From positions 682,001 to 746,000 of the forward strand of contig NZ_JBIBGL010000001.1 in NCBI RefSeq assembly GCF_042956465.1: a DNA stretch of 64,000 nucleotides, read 5' to 3'. The position numbers and the translations under genes were made by a program. Under the pieces are notes generated by a model. The model was not told the DNA's origin and ran no database searches. It was given only the letters and a program-made list of their open reading frames with translations. Source of the DNA: Embleya sp042956465. Lineage in GTDB: Bacteria; Actinomycetota; Actinomycetes; Streptomycetales; Streptomycetaceae. Of the stretch, positions 1-8,175 are shown piece after piece. Each line of letters starts with the position of its first letter. Positions within the stretch are counted from its first letter, which is position 1.

Positions 1-435
1 CGGGACGCCTTCTACGGCGTCCGGCGCTACAGCGACTTCCTCGCTCACCTGGACATTCCGCGCGCCGTGCTGTCGGGCCGACTACAGACGCTGGTCGACG
101 CGGGCGTGCTCGACAAGCGCCGCTACCAGGAGTCGCCGCCTCGGGAGGAGTACGTGCTCACCGAACGCGGCATCGACCTGTGGCCGATCATCCGCACCAT
201 GGCCCGCTGGGGCGAGAAGCACGTGCAGAACGGGGTGCCCTGCCGAATCTTCCGGCACCACGGCTGCGGCGGGACGGTGGACCCGACCGGGATCTGCACG
301 GTCTGCGCGGAGGTGGTCGCCCCCGAGCAGACCGAGGTGGCCCCGGGGCCCGGCGCCAACGTGCTGCGGCGCGAGGACGCAGTCACCCGCGCGATGCGCC
401 GGCCGCATCGCCTGCTGGAGCCGCTGCTGCCCTGA
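1..435 (+). CDS. HxlR-family winged-helix transcriptional regulator (5' end missing)
   Basis: The reading frame is open from the first base, so the start lies outside the window. The visible part is the recognition helix and wing of an HxlR winged helix: AVLSGRLQTLVDAGVLDKR, then a YQESPPREEYVLTERG segment, which is the family hallmark, then IIRTMARWGEKH. The C-terminal extension carries HHGCGG and a CTVC pair, a small Cys/His cluster seen in many actinobacterial HxlR proteins and probably structural or metal-binding. HxlR proteins usually act as dimeric repressors that respond to reactive or electrophilic compounds. The target here cannot be read because the upstream side is absent. The next gene is 250 bp downstream and probably separate. 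Confidence 0.85.
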   Translation, partial: RDAFYGVRRYSDFLAHLDIPRAVLSGRLQTLVDAGVLDKRRYQESPPREEYVLTERGIDLWPIIRTMARWGEKHVQNGVPCRIFRHHGCGGTVDPTGICTVCAEVVAPEQTEVAPGPGANVLRREDAVTRAMRRPHRLLEPLLP

Positions 436-688
436 CATCGGCCCGGGCCGGATGGGACGGGACAGGTGAGGCGGGGCACATGACCCGGGCGGGAATACCG
501 GGGCAGCCGGCGCCGGCAGACGCCGCGCGGAAGTGATCTGCGTCGGCGACCGCGGCAGGCGCCCCGGCGGGTGATCCCGGGCCGGTGACGTGGCCGGTTC
601 GGTCGGATCGTGCGGGATCCGGCGGTGGCCGAGACACAGGCCCTAGGGTCGTCCTCGAACGGGTGAGTCATCGCTTCGAGGGGGATCC

Positions 689-2194
689 ATGGGCGCTGGG
701 ACGGGGCTACGCGCACTCGCCGGAGTGCTGCTCCTGGGCGTGCTGTACGTCGTGCTCGCGCTGCCGCTCCTGTTCGTGGCCTTCGTGACCGGAGCGATCG
801 TCGACCAGGGGCGGTTCTTCACCTCGGGTGCCGCGGTGTTGTGGGGGCTGGCCGTCGTCGCGCTGGTCGCGCTGCTGCTGGAGCTGACCGGTCCGCGCCA
901 GCTGCCGGCCGGGCTCGCGGTGGACGCCCGGGCGCAGCCGGTGTTGTGGGAACTGGTCGAGGACGTGGCCGCCGATCTGCGGGTGCCCGTGCCGGACGGC
1001 ATCGTGCTGACCGGCGGGGCCGGTTGCGAGCTGCGGGTGGTGCGCCGTCCCGGGACGTGGTTGCACCGCCATCTGGTGCTGGGCGCCGTGCTGCCGCATG
1101 TGCTGACCGGCCGGCGGCTGCGGGTGGCGATCGCACATGCGCTCGGACACGGCCGCCGTCGCCGACCGCCGCTCGCGGACCGGATCGCCTGCCACGGGGT
1201 GGACGCGGTGATCGGGCTGGCCGAGGCGCTGGCCGGGAACGGCGGTGCGGGCCGGGCGGCGGCCCGTTACGCCGTGCTCTACCGGCGGGTGACCGCCCCG
1301 GTGGTGGGCTTCGAGGAGCGTGCCGCCGACCGGGCCGCGGCCCGCGCCTACGGCACCGACGCGGTGGCGGACGCGCTGACCGAGCTGGCGCAGGTCCGGG
1401 CGGACTGGGACCGGTTCCGGGACGACGTGTTGACCCCGGCGGCCGAGGCGGGCTGTGTGCCGAGCGACCCGATTGCCGGTTTCCTGGCCTTCCGGGATCT
1501 GCGGGCCGCATGGGGCGAGGTCGAGGCCGGCTCCGAAGAGGCGATGGCGGACCGGGTCGAGCGTCTCCTGGCTCGACCCCTGGACGGGCGGGGCACCCCC
1601 GGCGGCGCCGACCTGGCCGGCGGCTCGCTGCTGGTCGAGCCGCTCCGGCTGCTCGCGCACGTGCATCCGTACCTGCTGGTCACCGACGACGACGGGCATC
1701 TGGGCCGGCACGGGTTCGCGGCGCTGGACGGCCTGGTGACACTGCCCGAGGAGGCGTTCCTGGAGCACCTGGTCGGCTTCGTCCGGGCCCGTCGGGCCGC
1801 GGCGCTGGGGATCTCCGCGCGACGGGCGGGCGTGGAATACCCGGTGACCCTGGGCGGGGTGCTGGCGCTGCTGGTCGAGGGGCGCGGAGCGGAACTGGCG
1901 GCCCGGCACGGCGCGGACACCGCGGGGGCGTTGGCCGCCCTGCTGGGGTGTGCGTGGGTGGAGTCCGGGCGTGGCCGATCGCGGCCGACCTGGGCCGGCA
2001 GCGGCGCCGTCACCGACCACCTCGGCGTCGACCTGGACCTGCTCGGCTGGGCCGAGGCGGCGCTCGCCGGCGGGCCCGGCGCCCGGGCGCTGCGCGAGCG
2101 GTTGACCGCGGCCGGCGTCTCGACGTACTTCGAGCCCAGACCGCCGGTGTCGATCGCCGAGGGGGAGCGGGAGACGGTGGTCGGCCACCGCTGA
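689..2194 (+). CDS. M48-like membrane protein lacking the catalytic glutamate
   Basis: The protein has 501 residues. Two N-terminal hydrophobic segments (about 8-35 and 48-68) are followed by a soluble domain laid out like an M48 (HtpX/Ste24-type) zinc peptidase. At the place of the HEXXH zinc motif it reads H150-A151-L152-G153-H154, so both histidines remain but the glutamate that activates water is alanine. About 60 residues later FEERAADRAAARAYG matches the family segment holding the third zinc ligand. I infer an M48-fold pseudo-peptidase or a strongly divergent enzyme at the cytoplasmic membrane. It ends just before rnhB and may be translationally coupled to it. The ATG follows GAGGGGGATCC, a fair ribosome site. 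Family assignment is moderate; the motif itself is read directly. Confidence 0.6.
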   Translation: MGAGTGLRALAGVLLLGVLYVVLALPLLFVAFVTGAIVDQGRFFTSGAAVLWGLAVVALVALLLELTGPRQLPAGLAVDARAQPVLWELVEDVAADLRVPVPDGIVLTGGAGCELRVVRRPGTWLHRHLVLGAVLPHVLTGRRLRVAIAHALGHGRRRRPPLADRIACHGVDAVIGLAEALAGNGGAGRAAARYAVLYRRVTAPVVGFEERAADRAAARAYGTDAVADALTELAQVRADWDRFRDDVLTPAAEAGCVPSDPIAGFLAFRDLRAAWGEVEAGSEEAMADRVERLLARPLDGRGTPGGADLAGGSLLVEPLRLLAHVHPYLLVTDDDGHLGRHGFAALDGLVTLPEEAFLEHLVGFVRARRAAALGISARRAGVEYPVTLGGVLALLVEGRGAELAARHGADTAGALAALLGCAWVESGRGRSRPTWAGSGAVTDHLGVDLDLLGWAEAALAGGPGARALRERLTAAGVSTYFEPRPPVSIAEGERETVVGHR

Positions 2195-2197
2195 TCG

Positions 2198-3145
2198 GTG
2201 ACCTACGGTGGTGGTGTGAAGCAGCCGAGCACCGAACAGGCGGGCGGCCCCGGGATCGAGCCCGAGCGAGCCGCCGCGAAGCCGACCGCCGACCGCACGG
2301 TCGCGGCGAACGGGAATGTCGCCGAGAAGGTTTCCGCCGAGCAGGGTTCGGGCGGGAAGGCGGTGGCAAGAAAGGTTGCCGCCAAGAAGGTCGCCACCAA
2401 GAAGGTGTCCGGCAGGAAGGTCGCCGCCAAGAAGGTCGTCGCGCAGCGCAAGCCCGCCGTGCGGATCGCCCCGCCCAGCTACGACGTCGAGCGCGAACTG
2501 ATCGCCCGGGGCGCACAGGTGGTCGCCGGGGTCGACGAGGTCGGCCGCGGCGCCTGGGCCGGCCCCGTGCTGGTCGCGGCCGCGATCACCGACCTGACCG
2601 TGCCGCCCGCCGGGCTCACCGACTCCAAGCTGCTCACCGCGCGCCGCCGCGAGGAGGTCGCCGCCGCGGTCGACCCGTGGGTGCGCGCCTACGCGTTCGG
2701 GTCGGCCGATCCCGAGGAGATCGACACACTCGGGATGACCGCCGCACTGCGGCTGGCCGCCGAACGCGCGCTGACCGCACTGCCGGTGCGCCCCGACGCG
2801 ATCGTGCTGGACGGCAAGCACGACTTCCTCGGTGCGCCGTGGGCCGTGCGCTGCGTGATCAAGGGCGACCAGTCCTGCATCAGCGTGGCGGCGGCCTCGG
2901 TGCTGGCGAAGGTGCACCGCGATGCCCTGATGGCCGATCTCGGCGCGGGCTATCCGGCGTACGGCTTCGCCGGCAACGCCGGATACCCGGCGCCGGTGCA
3001 TCGGGCGGCACTGGCCGAGCACGGCCCCACGCCGCACCATCGGATGTCCTGGGCGTACTGGGACGACCTGCCCGCGTGGCGGCACCTCAAGCGACCCCGG
3101 GTCGAACCGGTCACCGACGGGCAACTCGGCTTCGATCTGGGCTGA
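2198..3145 (+). CDS. rnhB: Ribonuclease HII with basic N-terminal tail
   Basis: Cleaves the RNA strand of RNA-DNA hybrids and excises misincorporated ribonucleotides in the cytoplasm. The catalytic domain is complete: GVDEVGRGAWAGP (acidic residues D113 and E114), TDSKLLTARRR, LDGKHD and DQSCISVAAASVLAKV, ending in PTPHHRMSW and a QLGFDLG tail. Streptomyces RNase HII is about 230 residues; here about 85 extra residues precede the domain, including Lys/Ala/Val repeats (KVAAKKVATKK) like histone H1 tails or the HrdB linker. A GTG at 2216 is an equally plausible start and would only remove six residues. The gene begins 3 bp after the M48-like gene. Confidence 0.95.
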   Translation: MTYGGGVKQPSTEQAGGPGIEPERAAAKPTADRTVAANGNVAEKVSAEQGSGGKAVARKVAAKKVATKKVSGRKVAAKKVVAQRKPAVRIAPPSYDVERELIARGAQVVAGVDEVGRGAWAGPVLVAAAITDLTVPPAGLTDSKLLTARRREEVAAAVDPWVRAYAFGSADPEEIDTLGMTAALRLAAERALTALPVRPDAIVLDGKHDFLGAPWAVRCVIKGDQSCISVAAASVLAKVHRDALMADLGAGYPAYGFAGNAGYPAPVHRAALAEHGPTPHHRMSWAYWDDLPAWRHLKRPRVEPVTDGQLGFDLG

Positions 3146-3223
3146 TCGGCCTCGGTTTCCGAACGGTCACGTTTGCCCGGAGGCGCTCGTGCGCCGCCCG
3201 CGGCCGGTTGTAGCGTCACGCGG

Positions 3224-4135
3224 GTGACTGCCTCGATTCCTCCCGGCTGGTACGACGATCCCTCGGCCCCGGGCTCCGAGCGCTGGTGGGACGGCGCCCA
3301 GTGGACCGCCTCGACCCGCGCCCGCGCACAGGGGGAGATCCCGCCACCGCCGATGGGCGCGCCGCCGGCCGCGGGGCCGGTCGGCTATCCCCAGGGCGGG
3401 TATCCCGGCGGCTATCAGCCGGTCGGCCCGCCGCCCGGAGCGGCCCGACCCGGCCGCGGCAAGGCGATCGGCCTGAGCGTGCTGGCCCTGGTCGTGGTGG
3501 GCGGCATCATCGCCGCGCTGATCGTCATCCTGGGCGGGGACGACGACGACGGCGGCGGAAAGACGGCGGCCACGGACGGCACACTCACCGATCCCGCCAC
3601 CGGGCTCACCGTGCCCAGGTTCAAGGGCTGGGTCGTCCCGGACCCGGACGACGATCCCGCGGATCAGGCGGTGGAGCGCCCGTGTCCGAGCAGGTCCGCG
3701 ACCCGGTCGAGCGGGGCCGCGGCCGAGACCGCACTGCAGGCGGAGCGCAAGTGCTATCGCGCCGGCCTGACGCTGGACACCCGCAAGGCCGACACCCTGG
3801 AGGAGTTGGTCGCCGACCTGAAGAAGGACGTGACCGGCACCAAGGGCAGGATCAAGCTGGAGACCCTGGAACTGGACAAGGCGATCACGGTGGACGGCCA
3901 CCCGGGCTACGTCCTGCGGGCCAAGGTCAAGGGCAAGCCCGAGGACCTGAACATGGACTCGGACACCGCCTGGGCGCAGGCGGTGGTGATCGACGAGAAG
4001 AACGCGGACGGCGAATTCCCCTGCGTGCTGCTCAAGCTGGAGATCTCCCCCTCGGCGCCGGACAAGTCCACGCTCGACACCGTGCTCAAGGGCATCAAGG
4101 TGGGCACGCCGCAGCCCTCGGAGAGCACATCCTGA
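3224..4135 (+). CDS. DUF2510 single-pass membrane protein
   Basis: About 303 residues. The N-terminus is a DUF2510 motif (IPPGWYDDPS, then RWWDGAQWT), a short Trp-rich module common in actinobacterial membrane proteins. A Pro/Gly-rich stretch is followed by one transmembrane helix (AIGLSVLALVVVGGIIAALI), an Asp-rich turn and an external domain of roughly 190 residues with two cysteines near its start and one near its end. The GTG at 3224 was chosen because it puts the DUF2510 motif at the very N-terminus, as in the family; an upstream extension would be unusually composed. Function unknown; topology suggests an envelope sensor or anchor. It stands alone, 79 bp after rnhB. Confidence 0.7.
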   Translation: MTASIPPGWYDDPSAPGSERWWDGAQWTASTRARAQGEIPPPPMGAPPAAGPVGYPQGGYPGGYQPVGPPPGAARPGRGKAIGLSVLALVVVGGIIAALIVILGGDDDDGGGKTAATDGTLTDPATGLTVPRFKGWVVPDPDDDPADQAVERPCPSRSATRSSGAAAETALQAERKCYRAGLTLDTRKADTLEELVADLKKDVTGTKGRIKLETLELDKAITVDGHPGYVLRAKVKGKPEDLNMDSDTAWAQAVVIDEKNADGEFPCVLLKLEISPSAPDKSTLDTVLKGIKVGTPQPSESTS

Positions 4136-4298
4136 CCCTGCGTCATATCTGACGAGACGTCACCAGCGGTACGGTACGCCCGATCGGTCGCGCCGTACCC
4201 CGCACCGGTCGCGAGCGCGTACCGTGGACGCGCGCCGCAGGTCGGGCTTGCCGGGATGCGACTGAAGGAGGCCGCACCGGGCACATCATCATTGGGGG

Positions 4299-6878
4299 GT
4301 GACTGTGCGCATCGGTGATCGCCTCGAATGCCCCGGCTACTCGGTGGTGGCCGTGGAGACGACGGGATTGTCCCCACATCGACATCGCATCATCGAGATC
4401 GCGGTAGCCCAATGCGATCTCGACGGACGAGTGACCGAGTTCTTCGCGACCCTGCTCGACCCGCAGGGTCCCGCAGGCGACTTCCAGGCACACGGCCTGT
4501 TCGACGACGACGTGGTGAATGCCCCGACGTTCGCCGAGGTCGCGCCGTGGCTGGCACACCTGTTCCGGCAACGGGTCGTGGTCGCCCACAACGCGCGCTT
4601 CGACATCGGCTTCGTCGAGCGCGAGTTCCAGCGCCGCGGTCGACCCACCGTGCCGCCGCTGACCACGCTGTGCACGATGCGCGAGGCACCGCACCACCTG
4701 CCCGAGGCGCCGCGCTTCACCCTGCTCGCGTGTTGCGAGGCGGCGGAGGTGCCGGTGGACGGCGGGCACGGCGCGGCGGCCAAGGCGATGGGCACCGCGC
4801 GGCTCCTGGAGCACTACCTGCGTCAGGGCGCGGGCGAGGCCCGGCACTGGCAACAGGCCCGGACGGTGGCGGCCACGCTGAACTGGCCGCGCCGCGGCGC
4901 CGACGTACCGCGCATGTTCACCCGCGACGACGCGCACGTGGCCCGACGGGCACGCGAGGAGGCCGAGCAGGTGCGCCGCCGGGACGCGGTGTCGTACCTG
5001 GAGAAGGCCCGCGCGTACGGTCCGCCCACCGGCGTGGGCGAGGGCCCGGACAGCTACCTCGCGGTGCTGGACGCGGCCCTGGAGGACCGGGTGATCACCC
5101 CGCAGGAGGCCATCGACCTGGCCGAACTCGCGGTGTCCCTGGGCATTTCCGAGGCGCAGCGCAAGGATCTGGACCGGCTGTACGTGACCGCGCTGGCCGC
5201 GTCCATGGTCGCGGCCGGACCCGTCGACCGCGAGGAGCGGGCCGACCTGACCCGGGTCGCCGCGCAACTGGGCATCCCGCGCACCGCGCTGGACGAGATC
5301 GTCGGCATGGCCCGCTCCACGGTCGAGCAGGGCCACGGCGGACCGCGCATCCTGGCCCGCGGGCGTCCGCTGGAATCGGGCCTGCACGTGCTCTTCCACG
5401 GCTATCTCGCGGTCACCCGGGGCGAGTTGGAGCGCCGGATGGCCCGCGCGGACCTGTCCGTGGCGTCCGGTATCCACGATCGGGTGGACGTGCTCGTGGT
5501 GGCCGACCCGGACGAATCCGCGGACCGCACCTACTGGGCCCGCCAGCGCGGCATCCGGGTGCTGATCGAGCCGGTGTTCCTGGCGCTGCTGGCCGACCTG
5601 GAACGCGGGCGCAGCAGCGCGGCCGACGCGGCCTCCCAGGTGGCCGCCGCCTCGCTCGCGCACGTCGTGCCCGGGGCGCCGCGCACCACGAGCGGCTTCC
5701 TGCTGCCCCGGCCGGGCGCCGCGGTGCCGGCCGCCGCCGGATCCTTCGCGCCGAGCCCCTACCGGCCCTACGACACGCCCGTGGACGGTGTCTCGGAGGT
5801 GCTGCCGACCGAGGCGTTCGCGTCGACCCAGGCCCCGGGATCGGCCGAAGCCTTCGCGCCCACCGAGGCGTTCGAGATCACCGAGGCGCAGACCGCGCCG
5901 GCCACGCCGGTGTCCGGGTCGGCGTCCGCGTCGGCCACCACGCCGGCGCCGGTGCCGGTCACGGGCGTCACGCTGCCGAGCATCCCGCCGCCGCCGACCG
6001 CCGCCGATCTGCCGGTGGCGCCGGGTTCCTCGGCCGCCGAGGTGCTCCAGGCCACCGTCCCGGACGTGCTCCCGCCGCCGCCGGAGGTGCCGGCGACGCA
6101 CGACACCGCGCCGACCACGCCACCGCCGGTGCCGGGCCCGGAGACGCCGCCGCAGCCGATGCCGGCGGTGCCCGCGGCCACGCCCGCCGCCGGCGGGTCC
6201 GGGGCATCGTCGGTGGTCGTGCCGCCGCGACCGGCCGATGCCCCACCGACCGCCGTGCCGCCCCGGCCCACGGACACACCCCCGGCCGCCGTTGTGCCGC
6301 GGCCGGCGGATGCGCCGCCGCGGGAGCTCACCCGCGGGCAGGCCGTCACGATCGAGGACCTGGGCCCGTTCGCGGGCACGGTGCGGATCGAGGCGGCGTG
6401 GTGGGCGCCGGGCCAGGCGGACGGCGACACGGTGGCCCTGGTCCTGGACGACGACCGCCGAGTGGGTGACGACGGCGACCTGGTGTTCTTCAATCAGCCC
6501 GTACACGCCAGCGGCGCCGTGCGGTTGGCCGGCAAGCTGCAGACCGGGACCACCAACGAGGTGGAACCGGGCTCGGATTCGGTCGAGATCGACGTCACCA
6601 CGCTGCCTCCGGGCCGCAGTCGGGTACTGGTCGCACTCGCGCTGGACGCCGGCAGTGGCACCACCTTCGCCCAGGTACCCGTCACCGTCGGTATCGTCGA
6701 CCCCGTGACCTGCCGTCGACTCGCCGAATTCCGGTTGAGCGGAGGCGATGAGACCGTCATGATCCTGGCCGAGGTCTATCGGCGCGGCGACTCCTGGCGC
6801 CTGCGATCGGTCGGTCAGGGCTATGCGGAGGGCCTGGCAGCTTTGGTGATCGAGCACGGGGTGGTGGTGGACGATTGA
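4299..6878 (+). CDS. DEDD exonuclease-like, TerB-like, BRCT-like and TerD domain fusion
   Basis: 859 residues. Domains in order: DnaQ-type exonuclease (about 10-175), a helical TerB-like segment (about 250-330), a BRCT-like segment (about 345-435), a Pro/Ala/Thr-rich linker (about 455-680) and a C-terminal TerD domain (about 685-859; ELTRGQAVTIEDLG, then DLVFFNQP). TerD proteins bind calcium and belong to the tellurite/stress ter systems. In the exonuclease the first acidic pair reads A18-x-E20 instead of D-x-E; D102 (AHNARFD) and H157 are kept, but the last Asp is K162. Two of four metal-binding acids are therefore lost and nuclease activity is doubtful. It may be a nucleic-acid-binding stress scaffold. 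The gene starts at GTG after GGGGGG. Confidence 0.75.
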   Translation: MTVRIGDRLECPGYSVVAVETTGLSPHRHRIIEIAVAQCDLDGRVTEFFATLLDPQGPAGDFQAHGLFDDDVVNAPTFAEVAPWLAHLFRQRVVVAHNARFDIGFVEREFQRRGRPTVPPLTTLCTMREAPHHLPEAPRFTLLACCEAAEVPVDGGHGAAAKAMGTARLLEHYLRQGAGEARHWQQARTVAATLNWPRRGADVPRMFTRDDAHVARRAREEAEQVRRRDAVSYLEKARAYGPPTGVGEGPDSYLAVLDAALEDRVITPQEAIDLAELAVSLGISEAQRKDLDRLYVTALAASMVAAGPVDREERADLTRVAAQLGIPRTALDEIVGMARSTVEQGHGGPRILARGRPLESGLHVLFHGYLAVTRGELERRMARADLSVASGIHDRVDVLVVADPDESADRTYWARQRGIRVLIEPVFLALLADLERGRSSAADAASQVAAASLAHVVPGAPRTTSGFLLPRPGAAVPAAAGSFAPSPYRPYDTPVDGVSEVLPTEAFASTQAPGSAEAFAPTEAFEITEAQTAPATPVSGSASASATTPAPVPVTGVTLPSIPPPPTAADLPVAPGSSAAEVLQATVPDVLPPPPEVPATHDTAPTTPPPVPGPETPPQPMPAVPAATPAAGGSGASSVVVPPRPADAPPTAVPPRPTDTPPAAVVPRPADAPPRELTRGQAVTIEDLGPFAGTVRIEAAWWAPGQADGDTVALVLDDDRRVGDDGDLVFFNQPVHASGAVRLAGKLQTGTTNEVEPGSDSVEIDVTTLPPGRSRVLVALALDAGSGTTFAQVPVTVGIVDPVTCRRLAEFRLSGGDETVMILAEVYRRGDSWRLRSVGQGYAEGLAALVIEHGVVVDD

Positions 6879-7094
6879 TCCGGCCGAGCTGACGGGGCAT
6901 CGTAGGATGCGCCGTCGTACGCCCGGGCCACACCCCAGGAGCACCCTGGGTGGGCACGCCCCGCGCGGCTTTGATAGGACTGCCACCATGCCGCGCGTGT
7001 TCTCCGGGGAACGGGACTCCACCGATCCCTCCCCGCGTCTCCTCACCGCCGGGCATCCCGGTACCGCCACGAACGAACCGAGCCTTCCCCAGAC

Positions 7095-7697
7095 ATGACT
7101 GTGAATCCGGTGACTGCCGAAAACACCGCGGACGCGACGTCCGCACCCGAAACCCCGTCCGTGCCGCGCCCGTCCGGCGCGGCGCCCAAGCCCGGACCCC
7201 GTCCGGGCCCGAAGCCGGGCCCGCCCAAGCCCGCCGTGCCGCGTCAGGCGACCGCGGGATCCGCCCCGGCGAAGCCGGGCAAGCCCGGCAAGCCCGCTCC
7301 GGCCGCTCCGGCCGCGCCGCGGGTCACGCTGATCCCGGCGACCGAGGAGAACGTCTTCGACGCCGCCGACGACGCGGTGGACGCGCTCCTGGAGGCCGGC
7401 ACCGAGCCCGGCTCGATCCTGGTGCTGACCACCGGTGGGCCGCACCCGTGGCAGCAGCACGAGGAGACGTTCGGCGCCGCGCAGTACTGGCGTCAATACG
7501 ACGAGGGCAAGGACGTCTTCTACGCGTCGCTGCCCGCCTCGCGTCCGTTGCGCCGGGCCGCGGTCGTGGTCGTGGTCAACGGATTCGCCGACCAGGACAA
7601 CGCCGCGCAGATCCTGACCGCGGCACTGACCGCCGGGGCGTCGGTGACGGTCTGCGGCGACATCGAGCGGGTGCGCGCCCTCACCGGTGTCGCATAG
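7095..7697 (+). CDS. Small protein with Pro-rich head and unknown C-terminal domain
   Basis: 200 residues. Residues 30-75 are a Pro/Lys/Gly/Ala low-complexity segment (PKPGPRPGPKPGPPKP). The rest is one compact domain beginning VTLIPATEENVFDAADDAV, with GSILVLTTGGPHPWQQHEE, VFYASLPASRP and VVVVNGFADQDNAAQILTA. This resembles, from memory only, the C-terminal module of some actinobacterial UvrD-like helicases, but no helicase motif is present, so it may be a detached module. It lies 216 bp after the TerD fusion on the same strand. The ribosome site before the ATG is weak. Function unknown. Confidence 0.55.
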   Translation: MTVNPVTAENTADATSAPETPSVPRPSGAAPKPGPRPGPKPGPPKPAVPRQATAGSAPAKPGKPGKPAPAAPAAPRVTLIPATEENVFDAADDAVDALLEAGTEPGSILVLTTGGPHPWQQHEETFGAAQYWRQYDEGKDVFYASLPASRPLRRAAVVVVVNGFADQDNAAQILTAALTAGASVTVCGDIERVRALTGVA

Positions 7698-7710
7698 CAC
7701 GTCGTAGCAC

Positions 7711-7757
7711 GCAGGGGGCCCATCCGGGTCCGGTCCGACCGAACTCGGGCCCCCTGC
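7711..7757 (+). terminator. Hairpin terminator after the Pro-rich protein gene
   Basis: Arms GCAGGGGGCCC and GGGCCCCCTGC (11 bp, perfect) enclose a 25-nt loop, 13 bp past the stop codon. There is no T run, as is common in high-GC actinomycetes. It separates this gene from the next + strand gene at 7794. Confidence 0.55.
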
Positions 7758-7793
7758 CCCGCGAAACCCGAAGGTCGGCTACGGTTCGTTGCC

Positions 7794-8162
7794 ATGTCGG
7801 AATCGCCGTCGATCGCGCAGCTCCTTGACCGGTTCCTCAGCGACCAGGAGGACCGGCTGAAAATACAGCAGTACCGGGCCTGTAGCACCGTCATCGACAT
7901 GTTGTCGGGCTATCTCAACCGGTATGCCTACACCACCCTGATCGGGGCCGAACGCCAGGAATGGGACCGCGCCTTCTCGGCCGGTGACGACCGGGCGTTC
8001 TGCAACGTGTTCGGGGTGCGCAAGTTGATCGCCGGGATCAAGCCGTTCCACGCGCAACATCTGCGTACGCGGTTGCAGAGCCCGGAGCTCGTCCAGGACC
8101 ACGCACTGACGGTCACGACCGATCTGGTCGACTGGCTCGCAGAGCGCGGTCTCACCGCCTGA
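7794..8162 (+). CDS. Conserved small protein of unknown function
   Basis: 122 residues, mainly helical and soluble. SIAQLLDRFLSDQEDRL with IQQYRACSTVIDMLSGYLNRYAY resembles the opening of a family of short bacterial proteins whose N-terminus recalls the SAM-like DNA-binding helices of tyrosine recombinases; a segment AFCNVFGVRKLIAGIKPF and a C-terminal helix TDLVDWLAERGLTA follow. There is no catalytic motif and no membrane segment. The resemblance is from pattern memory and weak, so no function is assigned. A convergent gene ends 14 bp further on. Confidence 0.55.
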   Translation: MSESPSIAQLLDRFLSDQEDRLKIQQYRACSTVIDMLSGYLNRYAYTTLIGAERQEWDRAFSAGDDRAFCNVFGVRKLIAGIKPFHAQHLRTRLQSPELVQDHALTVTTDLVDWLAERGLTA

Positions 8163-8175
8163 TCCGGAGCGTCCG

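Noticed and set aside
707..3124. An 805-codon open frame on the minus strand opposite the M48-like gene and rnhB
   Set aside because: It is the antisense of two recognisable genes, its translation is His/Arg/Gly-rich without domains, and long antisense frames are expected at this GC content.
6900..6960. A terminator with CACCCCAGG and CCTGGGTG arms after the TerD fusion gene
   Set aside because: The arms pair only with a bulge and no T run follows; too weak to list.
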